The notes under the pieces were generated by a model. It did not search any database. It worked only from the letters and a program-made list of their open reading frames with translations, and was not told the origin of the DNA. A stretch of DNA of 64,000 bases from Mangrovibacter plantisponsor (GTDB lineage: Bacteria > Pseudomonadota > Gammaproteobacteria > Enterobacterales > Enterobacteriaceae): NCBI RefSeq assembly GCF_003182475.1, contig NZ_QGTS01000012.1:62001-126000 (forward strand). The letters are read 5' to 3'. The translations under genes were made by a program, and so were the position numbers. How positions within the stretch are numbered: the stretch's first letter is position 1; every line of letters begins with the position of its first letter. Positions 30,403 through 38,883 of this stretch are shown one piece after another.

Positions 30403-30433
30403 GCCACGTATAAGCTGTGCTTTACGTGGCTTT
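30403..30433 (+). terminator. Hairpin after pfkB
   Basis: GCCACGTA...TACGTGGC pairs over eight bases and is followed by TTT. It lies 50 bases after pfkB; the U-tract is short. Confidence 0.45.
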
Positions 30434-30518
30434 GCCGTACAGATGTGCGTTGTATCGCCTTTTATTGGTAAGAAATACACTAACCTTATGATCTATCGGA
30501 CGACACGGGAGAGATGCT

Positions 30519-31379
30519 ATGTGGCAGGCCATCAGTCGTTTACTCCAGGACCCTCTGGGCGAATCCACGTTCGAAGACCAACGCCCTCTTCCCGGTGGGG
30601 AAGTACACAGTGCATGGCGTGCCCGCTATGCCGGCCATGATTTATTTATTAAATGTGATGACCGGGCATTATTGCCGCTTTTTACTGCAGAAGCTGATCA
30701 GTTAATACTGCTGGCCCGCAGCCAGACAGTCAATGTTCCGCGAGTGTGGGCAGTAGGCAGTGAGCGTGAACAAAGCTTTTTAGTGCTCGACTACCTCGAT
30801 CCCCGGCCTTTTGATGCACACAATGCATTTTTACTGGGCCAGCAACTGGCAAAGCTTCACCAATGGAGCGAACAACTGCAGTTCGGGCTGGATTACGACA
30901 ACCATCTTGCCACCACACCCCAGCCCAATACCTGGCAACGGCGCTGGTCAACATTTTTTGCCGAACAGCGCATTGGCTGGCAACTTGAGTTGTCAGCCGA
31001 AAAAGGGATAACGTTTGGCAATATAGATGTCATCGTTGAAAAGGTTCGTGAGCGCCTTTCCTCTCATCAACCCGCTCCGTCATTACTCCATGGTGATTTG
31101 TGGTCCGGAAATTGTGCGGTAGGGCCAAATGGCCCTTATATTTTCGACCCTGCATGTTACTGGGGCGACAGGGAATGTGACCTGGCAATGCTTCCACTGC
31201 ACCCAGAGCAGCCAGCACAAATTTATGATGGCTACCAGTCTGTATGCCCACTCCCCACTGATTTTATTGAACGCCAACCTGTTTACCAGTTGTATACATT
31301 ACTCAACCGGGCGAGGTTGTTTGGCGGCCAGCATCTGCCAGTCGCTCAACAGGCACTCGAACAGATGCTGGCTGATTGA
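30519..31379 (+). CDS. yniA: Fructosamine-kinase-like protein YniA
   Basis: This 286-residue protein has the protein-kinase-like fold shared by fructosamine 3-kinases and aminoglycoside phosphotransferases. Key pieces are LHGDLWSGNC (catalytic Asp and Asn) and FDPACYWGDRECDLAM (metal-binding Asp). Relatives phosphorylate ketosamines on glycated proteins so that the sugar falls off. The substrate of YniA is not settled. It is convergent with yniB, with eight bases between. Confidence 0.92.
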   Translation: MWQAISRLLQDPLGESTFEDQRPLPGGEVHSAWRARYAGHDLFIKCDDRALLPLFTAEADQLILLARSQTVNVPRVWAVGSEREQSFLVLDYLDPRPFDAHNAFLLGQQLAKLHQWSEQLQFGLDYDNHLATTPQPNTWQRRWSTFFAEQRIGWQLELSAEKGITFGNIDVIVEKVRERLSSHQPAPSLLHGDLWSGNCAVGPNGPYIFDPACYWGDRECDLAMLPLHPEQPAQIYDGYQSVCPLPTDFIERQPVYQLYTLLNRARLFGGQHLPVAQQALEQMLAD

Positions 31380-31387
31380 CCCGGCTA

Positions 31388-31924
31388 TCAGATATAGCCC
31401 AGCAGAGAGAAAAAGACATAACCAATCACAATAACGACGACGGGCAATATATACAGCGGGAAAAACTGCAGAAGAATAGTATGGTGCGGCACAATAATTT
31501 TTTCTTCCAGCGCGTTTTTAGTCAGCCCGCTGTCACCTTTTGCTTTTTCCAGAATCAGTTGGTCTTCAAGCCCTTCGCGAATAAAACGCACTTGCCGGCT
31601 CATGCGAGCACCTGAAGCCTGTAGTGCCATACCGACAAATACCAGCACAAAAATAACCCAAAACAGCACATTGAACTGGTGAGCAAAATCTGGCGATGGC
31701 GAGTTATACCAAAAAAAGTTCAAAAATGGTGTGTTAAACCGAATCATATCAATGATGACATGAGCAAAATCTGACATAACAGCATTAATGCCCGCTTTTT
31801 TCTCGCTGTGTTGATCCATGAACTTCAGCAGCGAAATCAACGTAGAGATAACCGCAGGAATGAAAATTACCCACCCTGCAATGCGTTTTACAATCGCCAG
31901 GCGTCCAGCTTGTTGGTAAGTCAT
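31388..31924 (-). CDS. yniB: Inner-membrane protein YniB
   Basis: This 178-residue protein has about four membrane helices: one near the N-terminus (VIFIPAVISTLISLL), one in the middle (FWVIFVLVFVGMALQ) and a C-terminal pair. It matches E. coli YniB in length and sequence (MTYQQAGRLAIVKRI). No function is established. Confidence 0.92.
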   Translation of the reverse strand: MTYQQAGRLAIVKRIAGWVIFIPAVISTLISLLKFMDQHSEKKAGINAVMSDFAHVIIDMIRFNTPFLNFFWYNSPSPDFAHQFNVLFWVIFVLVFVGMALQASGARMSRQVRFIREGLEDQLILEKAKGDSGLTKNALEEKIIVPHHTILLQFFPLYILPVVVIVIGYVFFSLLGYI

Positions 31925-32090
31925 TTGTTCCCCTCACCAGCTTCCATACTGAAAGCTGAAGTATTCACGTTACGTCATCAAGTCTACCCAGACAGACAAA
32001 TTATGCCTGTTTTTTTGATGCTCTCATCCAGGGTCGTGAATTATATGTTACTTTTCATGGAAATCGTATCGTAAAAAGGAGCAATAGCGT

Positions 32091-32756
32091 ATGCCTGGTG
32101 TAACCGGAACCCTCGCAGCAATATTTGACATGGACGGATTACTGATAGATTCAGAACCTTTGTGGGACCAGGCTGAACTGGAGGTTATCGCTTCTCTGGG
32201 CGTAGACATTACACGCCGCCACGAACTCCCCGACCTGCTGGGTTTACGCATTGATGTGGTTGTGGACCTTTGGTATGCACAGCAGCCCTGGCAGGGCGCA
32301 TCTCGCGAAGCAGTGACACAACAAATTATACGTCGTGCTATTGAGTTAGTTGAACAAACCCGCCCGCTGTTGCCCGGCGTCCGGGAGGCGCTGGACTTAT
32401 GCCAAAACCTTGGACTGAAAATCGGCCTGGCATCCGCCTCCCCTTTACATATGCTCGAACAAGTATTGGAAATGTTTTCATTGCGCCCCTATTTCTCTGC
32501 GCTGGCTTCTGCCGAACATCTTGAATGGAGCAAACCGCATCCACAAGTTTACCTCAACGCAGCTGAAAAGCTGGGTATCAACCCGCTCAATTGCGTCACT
32601 CTGGAAGACTCAGTGAATGGGATGATTGCCACCAAAGCAGCCCGTATGCGCTCCATTGTGGTTCCCGCAAGAGAGAATGCAGGCAACCCGCGTTGGGTCC
32701 TGGCCGATACACATCTGGGCAGCCTCGAAGAACTGAACGTGGCGCATCTCAAGTAA
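32091..32756 (+). CDS. hxpB: Hexitol/sugar phosphatase, HAD family
   Basis: This is a 221-residue HAD-superfamily phosphatase (YniC). The nucleophile Asp lies in IFDMDGLLIDSEP, the motif II Ser in GLASASPLHMLE, and motifs III/IV in KPHPQVYLNAAEKLG and VTLEDSVNG. E. coli HxpB removes phosphate from 2-deoxyglucose 6-phosphate, mannitol 1-phosphate and related sugar phosphates. It is divergent from yniB. Only one base separates its stop codon from the KdgR-like box of kduD. Confidence 0.94.
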   Translation: MPGVTGTLAAIFDMDGLLIDSEPLWDQAELEVIASLGVDITRRHELPDLLGLRIDVVVDLWYAQQPWQGASREAVTQQIIRRAIELVEQTRPLLPGVREALDLCQNLGLKIGLASASPLHMLEQVLEMFSLRPYFSALASAEHLEWSKPHPQVYLNAAEKLGINPLNCVTLEDSVNGMIATKAARMRSIVVPARENAGNPRWVLADTHLGSLEELNVAHLK

Positions 32757-32757
32757 A

Positions 32758-32776
32758 AACAAAACAACGTTTCATT
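32758..32776. promoter_or_regulatory. KdgR-like operator of kduD
   Basis: AACAAAACAACGTTTCATT fits the KdgR consensus AATRAAAYRNYRTTTYAYT at every position but the third. It lies just upstream of the -35 of a promoter for kduD (TTGAAT 32781-32786, 17 bases, TATGCT 32804-32809). KdgR represses pectin and ketodeoxyuronate genes, including kduD, in related bacteria. Confidence 0.7.
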
Positions 32777-32803
32777 TTATTTGAATTAACCGTTCAGCCG
32801 GAC

Positions 32804-32837
32804 TATGCTGTGTCTGTATAAACACCTGCACAGCATA
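32804..32837. repeat. Inverted repeat in the kduD leader
   Basis: TATGCTGTG and CACAGCATA are perfect 9-base arms 16 bases apart. The left arm overlaps the predicted -10 and the right arm ends just before the GAGG ribosome site. It may be an operator or an RNA hairpin acting on translation. Confidence 0.6.
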
Positions 32838-32850
32838 ATCCGAGGTAAAT

Positions 32851-33612
32851 ATGATATTAAACGCGTTTAACCTGGCCGGGAAAGTTGCCATGGTCACTGG
32901 CTGTGACACGGGTCTGGGTCAGGGAATGGCGTTGGCGCTGGCGGAAGCCGGATGCGATATTATCAGCGTCAACCGTAAAATCCCCCACGAAACAGCCGAA
33001 CAGGTTACCGCGCTGGGCAGGCGTTTTCTGGCTTTACAGGCAGATCTGAGCAGCCAGGAACCTATTCCCGGCCTGGTGGCACAGGCTGTTAGTGAAATGG
33101 GTCGTCTGGATATTCTGGTTAATAACGCGGGTATGATTCGCCGTAACGATGCCATCAACTTCAGCGAAAAAGACTGGGACGATGTCATCAATTTGAACCT
33201 GAAGTCAGTATTCTTTCTTTCTCAGGCCGTTGCGCGGCAATTCATAGCACAGGGTTCAGGAGGAAAGATCATCAATATTGCCTCCATGCTCTCTTTCCAG
33301 GGTGGTATTCGTGTTCCGTCATATACTGCGTCTAAAAGTGGTGTTCTGGGGTTAACTCGTTTAATGGCAAACGAATGGGCCATTCACGGAATAAATGTGA
33401 ATGCGATCGCTCCGGGTTATATGGCGACCAACAATACCCAGCAACTGCGTGATGACGAAGCACGTAACCTGGCCATTCTGGAGCGCATTCCTGCGGGCCG
33501 TTGGGGCACACCTCAGGATTTAAAAGGACCTGCCGTTTTTCTGGCCTCGGGTGCTTCTGACTATATCAATGGTTACACACTGGCCGTGGATGGTGGCTGG
33601 TTGGCACGATAA
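32851..33612 (+). CDS. kduD: 2-deoxy-D-gluconate 3-dehydrogenase / KduD-type oxidoreductase
   Basis: KduD reduces 2,5-diketo-3-deoxygluconate to 2-keto-3-deoxygluconate in the breakdown of unsaturated uronates from pectin and glycosaminoglycans. The 253-residue short-chain dehydrogenase has the NAD-binding TGCDTGLGQGMA, NNAG, the Ser of NIASMLSFQGG, and the catalytic YTASKSG. The sequence from NVNAIAPGYMATNNTQQLR on is strongly KduD-like. kduI and other pathway genes are absent here, and E. coli has no kduD at this site. The KdgR-like box supports membership of the uronate regulon. Confidence 0.92.
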   Translation: MILNAFNLAGKVAMVTGCDTGLGQGMALALAEAGCDIISVNRKIPHETAEQVTALGRRFLALQADLSSQEPIPGLVAQAVSEMGRLDILVNNAGMIRRNDAINFSEKDWDDVINLNLKSVFFLSQAVARQFIAQGSGGKIINIASMLSFQGGIRVPSYTASKSGVLGLTRLMANEWAIHGINVNAIAPGYMATNNTQQLRDDEARNLAILERIPAGRWGTPQDLKGPAVFLASGASDYINGYTLAVDGGWLAR

Positions 33613-33620
33613 TTAACCAC

Positions 33621-33663
33621 TTGAGGTGATATTGACAAAGTGTTACAACGTCACCTCTTTTTC
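33621..33663 (+). terminator. Rho-independent terminator of kduD
   Basis: GAGGTGA...TCACCTC with further partial pairing inside, followed by TTTTT, 11 bases after the stop. Confidence 0.75.
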
Positions 33664-33682
33664 CCACTGTATAAAAACCCTA

Positions 33683-33702
33683 TACTGGATGAATTGACAG
33701 TT
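33683..33702. promoter_or_regulatory. LexA box of ydjM
   Basis: TACTGGATGAATTGACAGTT has CTGG-N8-ACAG, one base off CTGT-N8-ACAG, and overlaps a TATACT -10 (33681-33686). ydjM is an SOS gene in E. coli, repressed by LexA. Confidence 0.75.
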
Positions 33703-33717
33703 ATACCGGGTTTTATC

Positions 33718-34308
33718 ATGACGGCCGAAGGTCACCTGCTCTTTTCTATTGCCTGCGCCGTGTTTGCAAAAAACGCGCAACTGACACCTGTACTCACCGA
33801 TGGTGACTGGTGGCATGTCGTGCCCGCAGCAGTGCTGACCTGCTTACTGCCCGATATTGACCACCCAAAGTCATTTCTCGGCCAACGGCTCAGTTGGTTA
33901 TCCAAACCCATCGCTCGAGCTTTTGGGCACCGTGGGTTTACCCACAGTTTGTTGGCTGTATTTGTTACCCTGGCTTTGTTTTATTTAAAAGTACCCCAAA
34001 GCTGGATTATCCCTGCGGATGTGTTGCAGGGTATGGTCATCGGTTACCTCAGCCATATCCTCGCTGATATGCTGACGCCTGCTGGGGTACCACTATTGTG
34101 GCCGTGCCGCTGGCGCTTTTGTCTGCCGGTTATTCGCCCTCAAAAAGGTAACCAACTTGAGCGTGTACTATGTATCGCCCTGTTCAGTTTTGCTTTATGG
34201 ATGCCACAATCATTACCAGAAAACAGCGCTGTGCGCTGGTCATCACAAACCATTAATGCGCTACAAAATGCATTTTACCGCTATGTAACCGCACATAAAG
34301 AAGAATAA
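33718..34308 (+). CDS. ydjM: SOS-regulated membrane metal-dependent hydrolase YdjM
   Basis: This 196-residue protein of the YdjM (DUF457) family has several membrane helices and conserved metal-ligand-like motifs: LPDIDHPKSFLGQ and HRGFTHSLLA, then GYLSHILADMLTPAGVPLLW. It is predicted to be a membrane-bound hydrolase; no substrate is known. The frame is open 26 codons upstream, but the ATG at 33718 gives the E. coli length exactly and keeps the LexA box outside the gene. It should be induced by DNA damage. Confidence 0.93.
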   Translation: MTAEGHLLFSIACAVFAKNAQLTPVLTDGDWWHVVPAAVLTCLLPDIDHPKSFLGQRLSWLSKPIARAFGHRGFTHSLLAVFVTLALFYLKVPQSWIIPADVLQGMVIGYLSHILADMLTPAGVPLLWPCRWRFCLPVIRPQKGNQLERVLCIALFSFALWMPQSLPENSAVRWSSQTINALQNAFYRYVTAHKEE

Positions 34309-34342
34309 TTCGCCAACAATACCGCAAAAAACATAATAAATA

Positions 34343-34370
34343 ACGTTTAGTTATAATCAACGCTAAACGT
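34343..34370. promoter_or_regulatory. Inverted repeat enclosing a -10 box upstream of tcyP
   Basis: ACGTTTAG and CTAAACGT are perfect 8-base arms around a spacer containing a perfect TATAAT (34352-34357). No good -35 is seen, as expected for an activated promoter. tcyP is CysB-activated in E. coli, but I cannot confirm a CysB site. Confidence 0.5.
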
Positions 34371-34429
34371 CATCTGCTATTCTTCGTGCGAGCCCGGAAA
34401 AGGGTAAAAATAGAATCAGGAGAATGGAG

Positions 34430-35821
34430 ATGAATCTTCCACTTATAGCAAACCTTGTTGTGTTTGTTATTTTACTAATGGGACTTGCCACCACTCGTAA
34501 AACTAACTGGAGCCTGGCGAAGAAAGTCTTGCTGGGGCTGGTTCTGGGCGTATTTTTCGGCCTGGGCTTACAACTGATTTATGGTGACAACAGCCCCGTC
34601 CTCAGTCAATCAGTACAGTGGTTCAATATTGTGGGTAATGGCTACGTGCAATTACTGCAAATGATTGTAATGCCGCTGGTGTTTGCATCGATTCTGAGTG
34701 CAGTTGCCCGTCTGCATAACGCGTCTTCTCTGGGTAAGATAAGCGTTCTCACTATCGGCACTCTGCTGTTTACTACGCTGATTGCCGCACTGGTGGGCAT
34801 TTTTGTCACCAACCTGTTTGGCCTCACTGCCGAAGGTTTGGTTCAGGGAGCAGCTGAAAGCACCCGGTTAAGTACCCTGGAAACCCAGTACATGGGCAAA
34901 GTGGCCGATCTCAGTGTCCCACAGTTGTTACTCTCGTTTATTCCCAAAAATCCTTTTGCCGACCTGACCGGTGCAAACCCCACGTCCATTATCAGCGTTG
35001 TCATTTTTGCTGTATTTCTGGGTGTGGCGGCACTCAAGCTCCTTGCCGATGATAAACCAAAGGGTGAGCGGGTTATCGCCGGCATTGATGTCATGCAAAG
35101 CTGGGTTATGAAACTGGTACGTCTCGTGATGCAACTGACACCTTATGGTGTCCTGGCCTTAATGACAAAAGTCGTCGCCGGGTCAAACATGCATGACATC
35201 ATCAAACTGGGGAGTTTTGTGGTGGCTTCCTACCTTGGGCTTGCCATTATGTTTGTGGTGCATGGCATTATTTTGAGCATTGCAGGTGTCAGCCCAGTTA
35301 AATATTTCCGTAAGGTATGGCCGGTACTGACTTTTGCGTTCACCAGCCGCTCCAGCGCGGCGTCCATTCCACTGAATGTTGAGGCACAAACACGCCGCCT
35401 GGGTGTTCCTGAATCTATTGCTACATTCGCTGCTTCTTTTGGGGCAACGATTGGTCAGAATGGTTGTGCGGGCCTGTACCCGGCCATGCTTGCGGTGATG
35501 GTCGCGCCAACTGTCGGCATCAACCCAATGGACCCGGTATGGATTGCCACACTGGCAGGCATTGTTACACTAAGTTCTGCTGGTGTGGCTGGCGTTGGGG
35601 GTGGTGCAACATTCGCAGCGCTAATTGTTCTGCCTGCAATGGGGCTGCCGGTAACACTGGTTGCGCTGCTTATCTCAGTTGAACCACTCATTGATATGGG
35701 CAGAACCGCTCTGAACGTCAATGGTGCCATGACTGCAGGAACAGTGACCAGCCAGTTAATGAAACAAACAGATTCCAGCCGTTTGCACAGTGATGACGAT
35801 ACTGAACTGGCCCAACTTTAA
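34430..35821 (+). CDS. tcyP: L-cystine transporter TcyP (YdjN)
   Basis: This 463-residue sodium/dicarboxylate-type (DAACS) symporter imports cystine. The fold's hairpin and metal motifs are present: [39 protein letters not shown], and [16 protein letters not shown]. The ATG at 34430 lies seven bases after AGGAG and gives the E. coli length; another ATG two codons earlier overlaps the ribosome site. It follows ydjM by 121 bases. Confidence 0.95.
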   Translation: MNLPLIANLVVFVILLMGLATTRKTNWSLAKKVLLGLVLGVFFGLGLQLIYGDNSPVLSQSVQWFNIVGNGYVQLLQMIVMPLVFASILSAVARLHNASSLGKISVLTIGTLLFTTLIAALVGIFVTNLFGLTAEGLVQGAAESTRLSTLETQYMGKVADLSVPQLLLSFIPKNPFADLTGANPTSIISVVIFAVFLGVAALKLLADDKPKGERVIAGIDVMQSWVMKLVRLVMQLTPYGVLALMTKVVAGSNMHDIIKLGSFVVASYLGLAIMFVVHGIILSIAGVSPVKYFRKVWPVLTFAFTSRSSAASIPLNVEAQTRRLGVPESIATFAASFGATIGQNGCAGLYPAMLAVMVAPTVGINPMDPVWIATLAGIVTLSSAGVAGVGGGATFAALIVLPAMGLPVTLVALLISVEPLIDMGRTALNVNGAMTAGTVTSQLMKQTDSSRLHSDDDTELAQL

Positions 35822-35867
35822 GCACTGGCTGAACGGTTGCTGAATAATTAAAGAAACTCTCTCACGA

Positions 35868-35897
35868 GAAAACCGCCCCTGAACCGGGGCGGTTACA
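35868..35897. terminator. Terminator between convergent tcyP and cedA
   Basis: AACCGCCCC and GGGGCGGTT form a 9-bp stem. TTTTCTC follows on the minus strand, so it suits cedA best but can serve both genes. Confidence 0.75.
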
Positions 35898-35923
35898 GAT
35901 TCATAATGTATCTGCCCGCTTAT

Positions 35924-36157
35924 TTAAATATCATTATCCTGTCGTACCTGGTTTGCCCAGCGCTGAGCAGATTCCGGTAACGTGAAAACAGGAGAGCGCT
36001 GGAAACTACTTCCCACCAGAACAAAAGCGACATAGTTGCCACGCAATAAATAGACATCTTTGAAACCTTCTACACGCCATGCATGATCAGGCGGAGCAGG
36101 CTCCACTCGCGGTTTATACGTAATAATCGCTTTATTTGGGTGACGAAATGTTTTCAT
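35924..36157 (-). CDS. cedA: Cell-division activator CedA
   Basis: This small protein (77 residues) matches E. coli CedA: PRVEPAPPDHAWRVEGF, LLRGNYVAFVLVGSSFQRSP and ESAQRWANQVRQ. E. coli CedA binds RNA polymerase and DNA and restores division in cells that over-initiate replication. The ATG at 36157 starts MKTFRHPNKAI; the ribosome site is poor. A TTG five codons earlier is less likely. Confidence 0.9.
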   Translation of the reverse strand: MKTFRHPNKAIITYKPRVEPAPPDHAWRVEGFKDVYLLRGNYVAFVLVGSSFQRSPVFTLPESAQRWANQVRQDNDI

Positions 36158-36282
36158 AACGGGAAAATACAATAAAACACGTTAACAATAGCACCCATAA
36201 TAACGGATTTTTCTCTGCAGTGCTTTCTCTGAAAATGGCAACATCAGTATTCTCTGGCACACCAGCTCACAGATTGGGCAGG

Positions 36283-36322
36283 AAATGCCAAAAAACGGTC
36301 TCAAAATCGTTTTTTGGCATTT
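36283..36322. terminator. Strong bidirectional terminator after osmE
   Basis: AAATGCCAAAAAACG and CGTTTTTTGGCATTT are perfect 15-base arms around a 10-base loop, between osmE and cedA. Confidence 0.85.
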
Positions 36323-36352
36323 TAGGTAAAAAACTGACAGAGCCAGAAAAGA

Positions 36353-36691
36353 TTATTTATGGGTTTGCGGGTCTGAGTCGTATTCCGCACAGGTTTGATA
36401 CCCAGAGTTCCTCACATGACCCGTATCATCCAGCGCCACAAAGTAGGTTTCCATTTGCCCGTCACGTTTGCCGAGAATATACGTCTGGCATGTGCCACGT
36501 GCATGGATCATAGTGACTTCAGAAGCGGGTTTACCGGCAATCTGGCTTACCTGCTCACGCGTCATACCTTTTTTGACATCTTTCACGACAGGTTCGGAAA
36601 ATTGATCTTTTGCTCTGTCATAAGTTGTACAGCCCGCCAGAACTACCAGTACCGCCGCTACTGTGACTAACCCTGTTACATTTTTGTTCAT
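36353..36691 (-). CDS. osmE: Osmotically inducible lipoprotein OsmE
   Basis: This 112-residue lipoprotein has its lipobox at LAGC and a SmpA/OmlA-like domain ([20 protein letters not shown], then [20 protein letters not shown]). In E. coli it is induced by high osmolarity and sigma-S and sits in the cell envelope; its function is unknown. AGGAGG lies six bases before the ATG. It is divergent from nadE as in E. coli. Confidence 0.95.
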   Translation of the reverse strand: MNKNVTGLVTVAAVLVVLAGCTTYDRAKDQFSEPVVKDVKKGMTREQVSQIAGKPASEVTMIHARGTCQTYILGKRDGQMETYFVALDDTGHVRNSGYQTCAEYDSDPQTHK

Positions 36692-36945
36692 ATTTCATCC
36701 TCCTTTCGTTGCGGTTCCAGTCAAGCCTGGTTGACCGCCCCCGTTTTTTCAACCTGATAGCAGAAATTGAACCACTTTCAGACTATTCTTTTCCAGGGAA
36801 ATTTGCATAAAACTGCTTTAATTTCCAGCACTCAGAGGTTTTTACTATTGCACACAGCTTGTTGTTTTAATGGCAAAGCGGTAGTTTTAGCGTATCTGTT
36901 TTTTGCCACCAGGCCTTATCAGGCCCGCGGACAGGAGAGGCTCAA

Positions 36946-37770
36946 ATGACTCTGCAACAAGAAATTATTCAGGCGTTAGGCGTACAACCACAAATCGACC
37001 CTCAGCAAGAAGTTCGCCGTAGCGTCGACTTTCTCAAAGCTTACCTCTTGCGCTACCCGTTCTTAAAAAGCCTGATTCTGGGCCTGAGTGGCGGTCAGGA
37101 CTCCACTCTGACAGGCACGCTTTGCCAAATGGCAATTCGTGAATTGCGAGAGGAAACGGGTGATAACAGCTACCAGTTTATTGCTGTACGCCTGCCTTAT
37201 GGTGTCCAGGCCGATGAACAGGACTGCCAGGATGCTATCAACTTTATCCAGCCAGACCGGGTATTGACGGTGAATATCAAAGCAGCCGTACTGGCAAGCG
37301 AACAAACATTGAAAGACGCCGGCATTACGCTGAGTGATTTTGTGCGTGGCAATGAAAAAGCCCGTGAACGCATGAAAGCACAGTACAGCATTGCAGGCAT
37401 GACGCACGGTGTTGTTGTGGGCACGGACCACGCAGCAGAGGCTGTTACTGGCTTCTTCACCAAATACGGTGATGGCGGCACTGATATCAACCCTATTTTC
37501 CGGCTGAATAAGCGCCAGGGGAAACAGCTACTGAAATTACTGGGCTGCCCGGAACATTTATATATCAAAGCCCCAACTGCAGACCTGGAAGATGACCGCC
37601 CTTCTCTGCCCGATGAAGCTGCTTTGGGCGTGACCTACGCACAAATTGACGACTACCTGGAAGGCAAAACCCTCGACAGCGCAGTCAGCCAAATTATTGA
37701 AGGTTGGTATATTAAAACCGAGCACAAACGCCGCCCACCAATTACAGTATTCGACGACTTCTGGAAATAA
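36946..37770 (+). CDS. nadE: NH3-dependent NAD+ synthetase
   Basis: The enzyme amidates nicotinate adenine dinucleotide to NAD+ with ammonia and ATP, the last step of NAD synthesis. The 274-residue sequence has the PP-loop [12 protein letters not shown] near residue 45. It also has [20 protein letters not shown] (substrate-binding) and [17 protein letters not shown]. There is no glutaminase domain, so it uses free ammonia. E. coli NadE has 275 residues. Confidence 0.96.
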   Translation: MTLQQEIIQALGVQPQIDPQQEVRRSVDFLKAYLLRYPFLKSLILGLSGGQDSTLTGTLCQMAIRELREETGDNSYQFIAVRLPYGVQADEQDCQDAINFIQPDRVLTVNIKAAVLASEQTLKDAGITLSDFVRGNEKARERMKAQYSIAGMTHGVVVGTDHAAEAVTGFFTKYGDGGTDINPIFRLNKRQGKQLLKLLGCPEHLYIKAPTADLEDDRPSLPDEAALGVTYAQIDDYLEGKTLDSAVSQIIEGWYIKTEHKRRPPITVFDDFWK

Positions 37771-37787
37771 GCCGCCTTTAATTACCA

Positions 37788-37841
37788 CCGGTTATTGTTT
37801 CAGCACGCGCTACCAACGACTAAAGCAATAACCGATTTTCT
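37788..37841 (+). terminator. Hairpin terminator of nadE
   Basis: CGGTTATTG and CAATAACCG pair (12 bp including three more inner pairs) and ATTTTC follows, 18 bases after the stop. The loop is long at 22 bases. Confidence 0.6.
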
Positions 37842-37909
37842 CCCGGCTGGTTATTTCTTCTCTTATCCAGGCCTGCGAACAGGCCGCTACTCCATTCAGG
37901 ATGACGATT

Positions 37910-38842
37910 ATGCCGCGTTTAACTGGCTCCCGGGCCACTATTGCCGGGTTGCTGGCAATATTACTTTGGAGCACTTCTGTCGGGTTACTGCGCAGCATCA
38001 GTGAGGCACTTGGCCCGACAGGTGGGGCGGCACTTATCTATACAATAAGCTCTATTTGCCTTGTTATCAGCAACAGGCGGGCATTGCCTCAGTTGGTACT
38101 GTCATGGCGCATGCTTGCCGCAGGTATACTCTTTGTGGTGTATGAAATCAGCCTGGCGTTGGCTATTGGCCTCGCCAGCACCCGTACGCAAGCACTTGAA
38201 ATGGGCATGATCAATTATTTATGGCCCGGCCTGACATTGTTGTTCGCACTGTATATTAACCAGCAACGGGCACAGTGGTTTATTGTACCTGGTTTATTAC
38301 TGGCACTTGGCGGTGTCATACAGGTTATGCGCGGCGATACTGACTGGAGCCCGGCGATGCTGCTGCATAACCTGGCTGGTAACCCGGTCGCATACGGGCT
38401 GGCGTTTGGTGCCGCCATTATCTGGGCACTCTATTGTAATCTTACGCGGCGCTGGTCTGACGGGCAAAACCCTGTGCCCCTTTTTTTCTGTGCTACGGCG
38501 CTGGTGCTCTGGGTGAAATATTTGCTTTTTCCACAACCTCCCATGCATATCACTGGCGGAGCAACGCTTGAACTGCTGTTTATGGGGATTTCAACCGCTG
38601 TCGCCTACTCAGCCTGGAACCAGGGGTTACAGCATGGCAACCTGACATTGTTGGCAACAGCCTCGTATTTCACGCCGGTGCTTTCGGCCTTCATTGCTTC
38701 ATTATGGCTGGGGCTGACGCCTGGATGGGGTTTCTGGCAGGGCGTATTTTTGGTTGTGGCAGGGTCGCTGTTATGCTGGCTGGCGACACGGAAAGCCTCA
38801 ACACATTCAGACCTTGTATCCGCCTCTTCAACCAAAGAATGA
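37910..38842 (+). CDS. yddG: DMT-family aromatic amino acid exporter, YddG-like
   Basis: This 310-residue protein has ten predicted helices in two EamA repeats. It resembles E. coli YddG, which exports Phe, Tyr, Trp and some drugs. Matching stretches are LLWSTSVGLLRSISEALGP, MGMINYLWPGLTLLFAL, AIIWALYCNLTRR, AYSAWNQGLQHGN and SYFTPVLSA. The ATG at 37910 lies eight bases after AGGA. E. coli keeps yddG near fdnG and has cho between nadE and ves, so this placement differs. An orthologue of other DMT carriers is possible. Confidence 0.85.
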   Translation: MPRLTGSRATIAGLLAILLWSTSVGLLRSISEALGPTGGAALIYTISSICLVISNRRALPQLVLSWRMLAAGILFVVYEISLALAIGLASTRTQALEMGMINYLWPGLTLLFALYINQQRAQWFIVPGLLLALGGVIQVMRGDTDWSPAMLLHNLAGNPVAYGLAFGAAIIWALYCNLTRRWSDGQNPVPLFFCATALVLWVKYLLFPQPPMHITGGATLELLFMGISTAVAYSAWNQGLQHGNLTLLATASYFTPVLSAFIASLWLGLTPGWGFWQGVFLVVAGSLLCWLATRKASTHSDLVSASSTKE

Positions 38843-38851
38843 ATAATACCT

Positions 38852-38875
38852 GACTCCGGCGCGCATGCCGGAGTC
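38852..38875. terminator. Hairpin between convergent yddG and ves
   Basis: GACTCCGGC-GCGCAT-GCCGGAGTC is a perfect 9-bp stem in the 41-base gap, serving both genes by position. U-tracts are poor. Confidence 0.65.
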
Positions 38876-38883
38876 GTTGCAGG

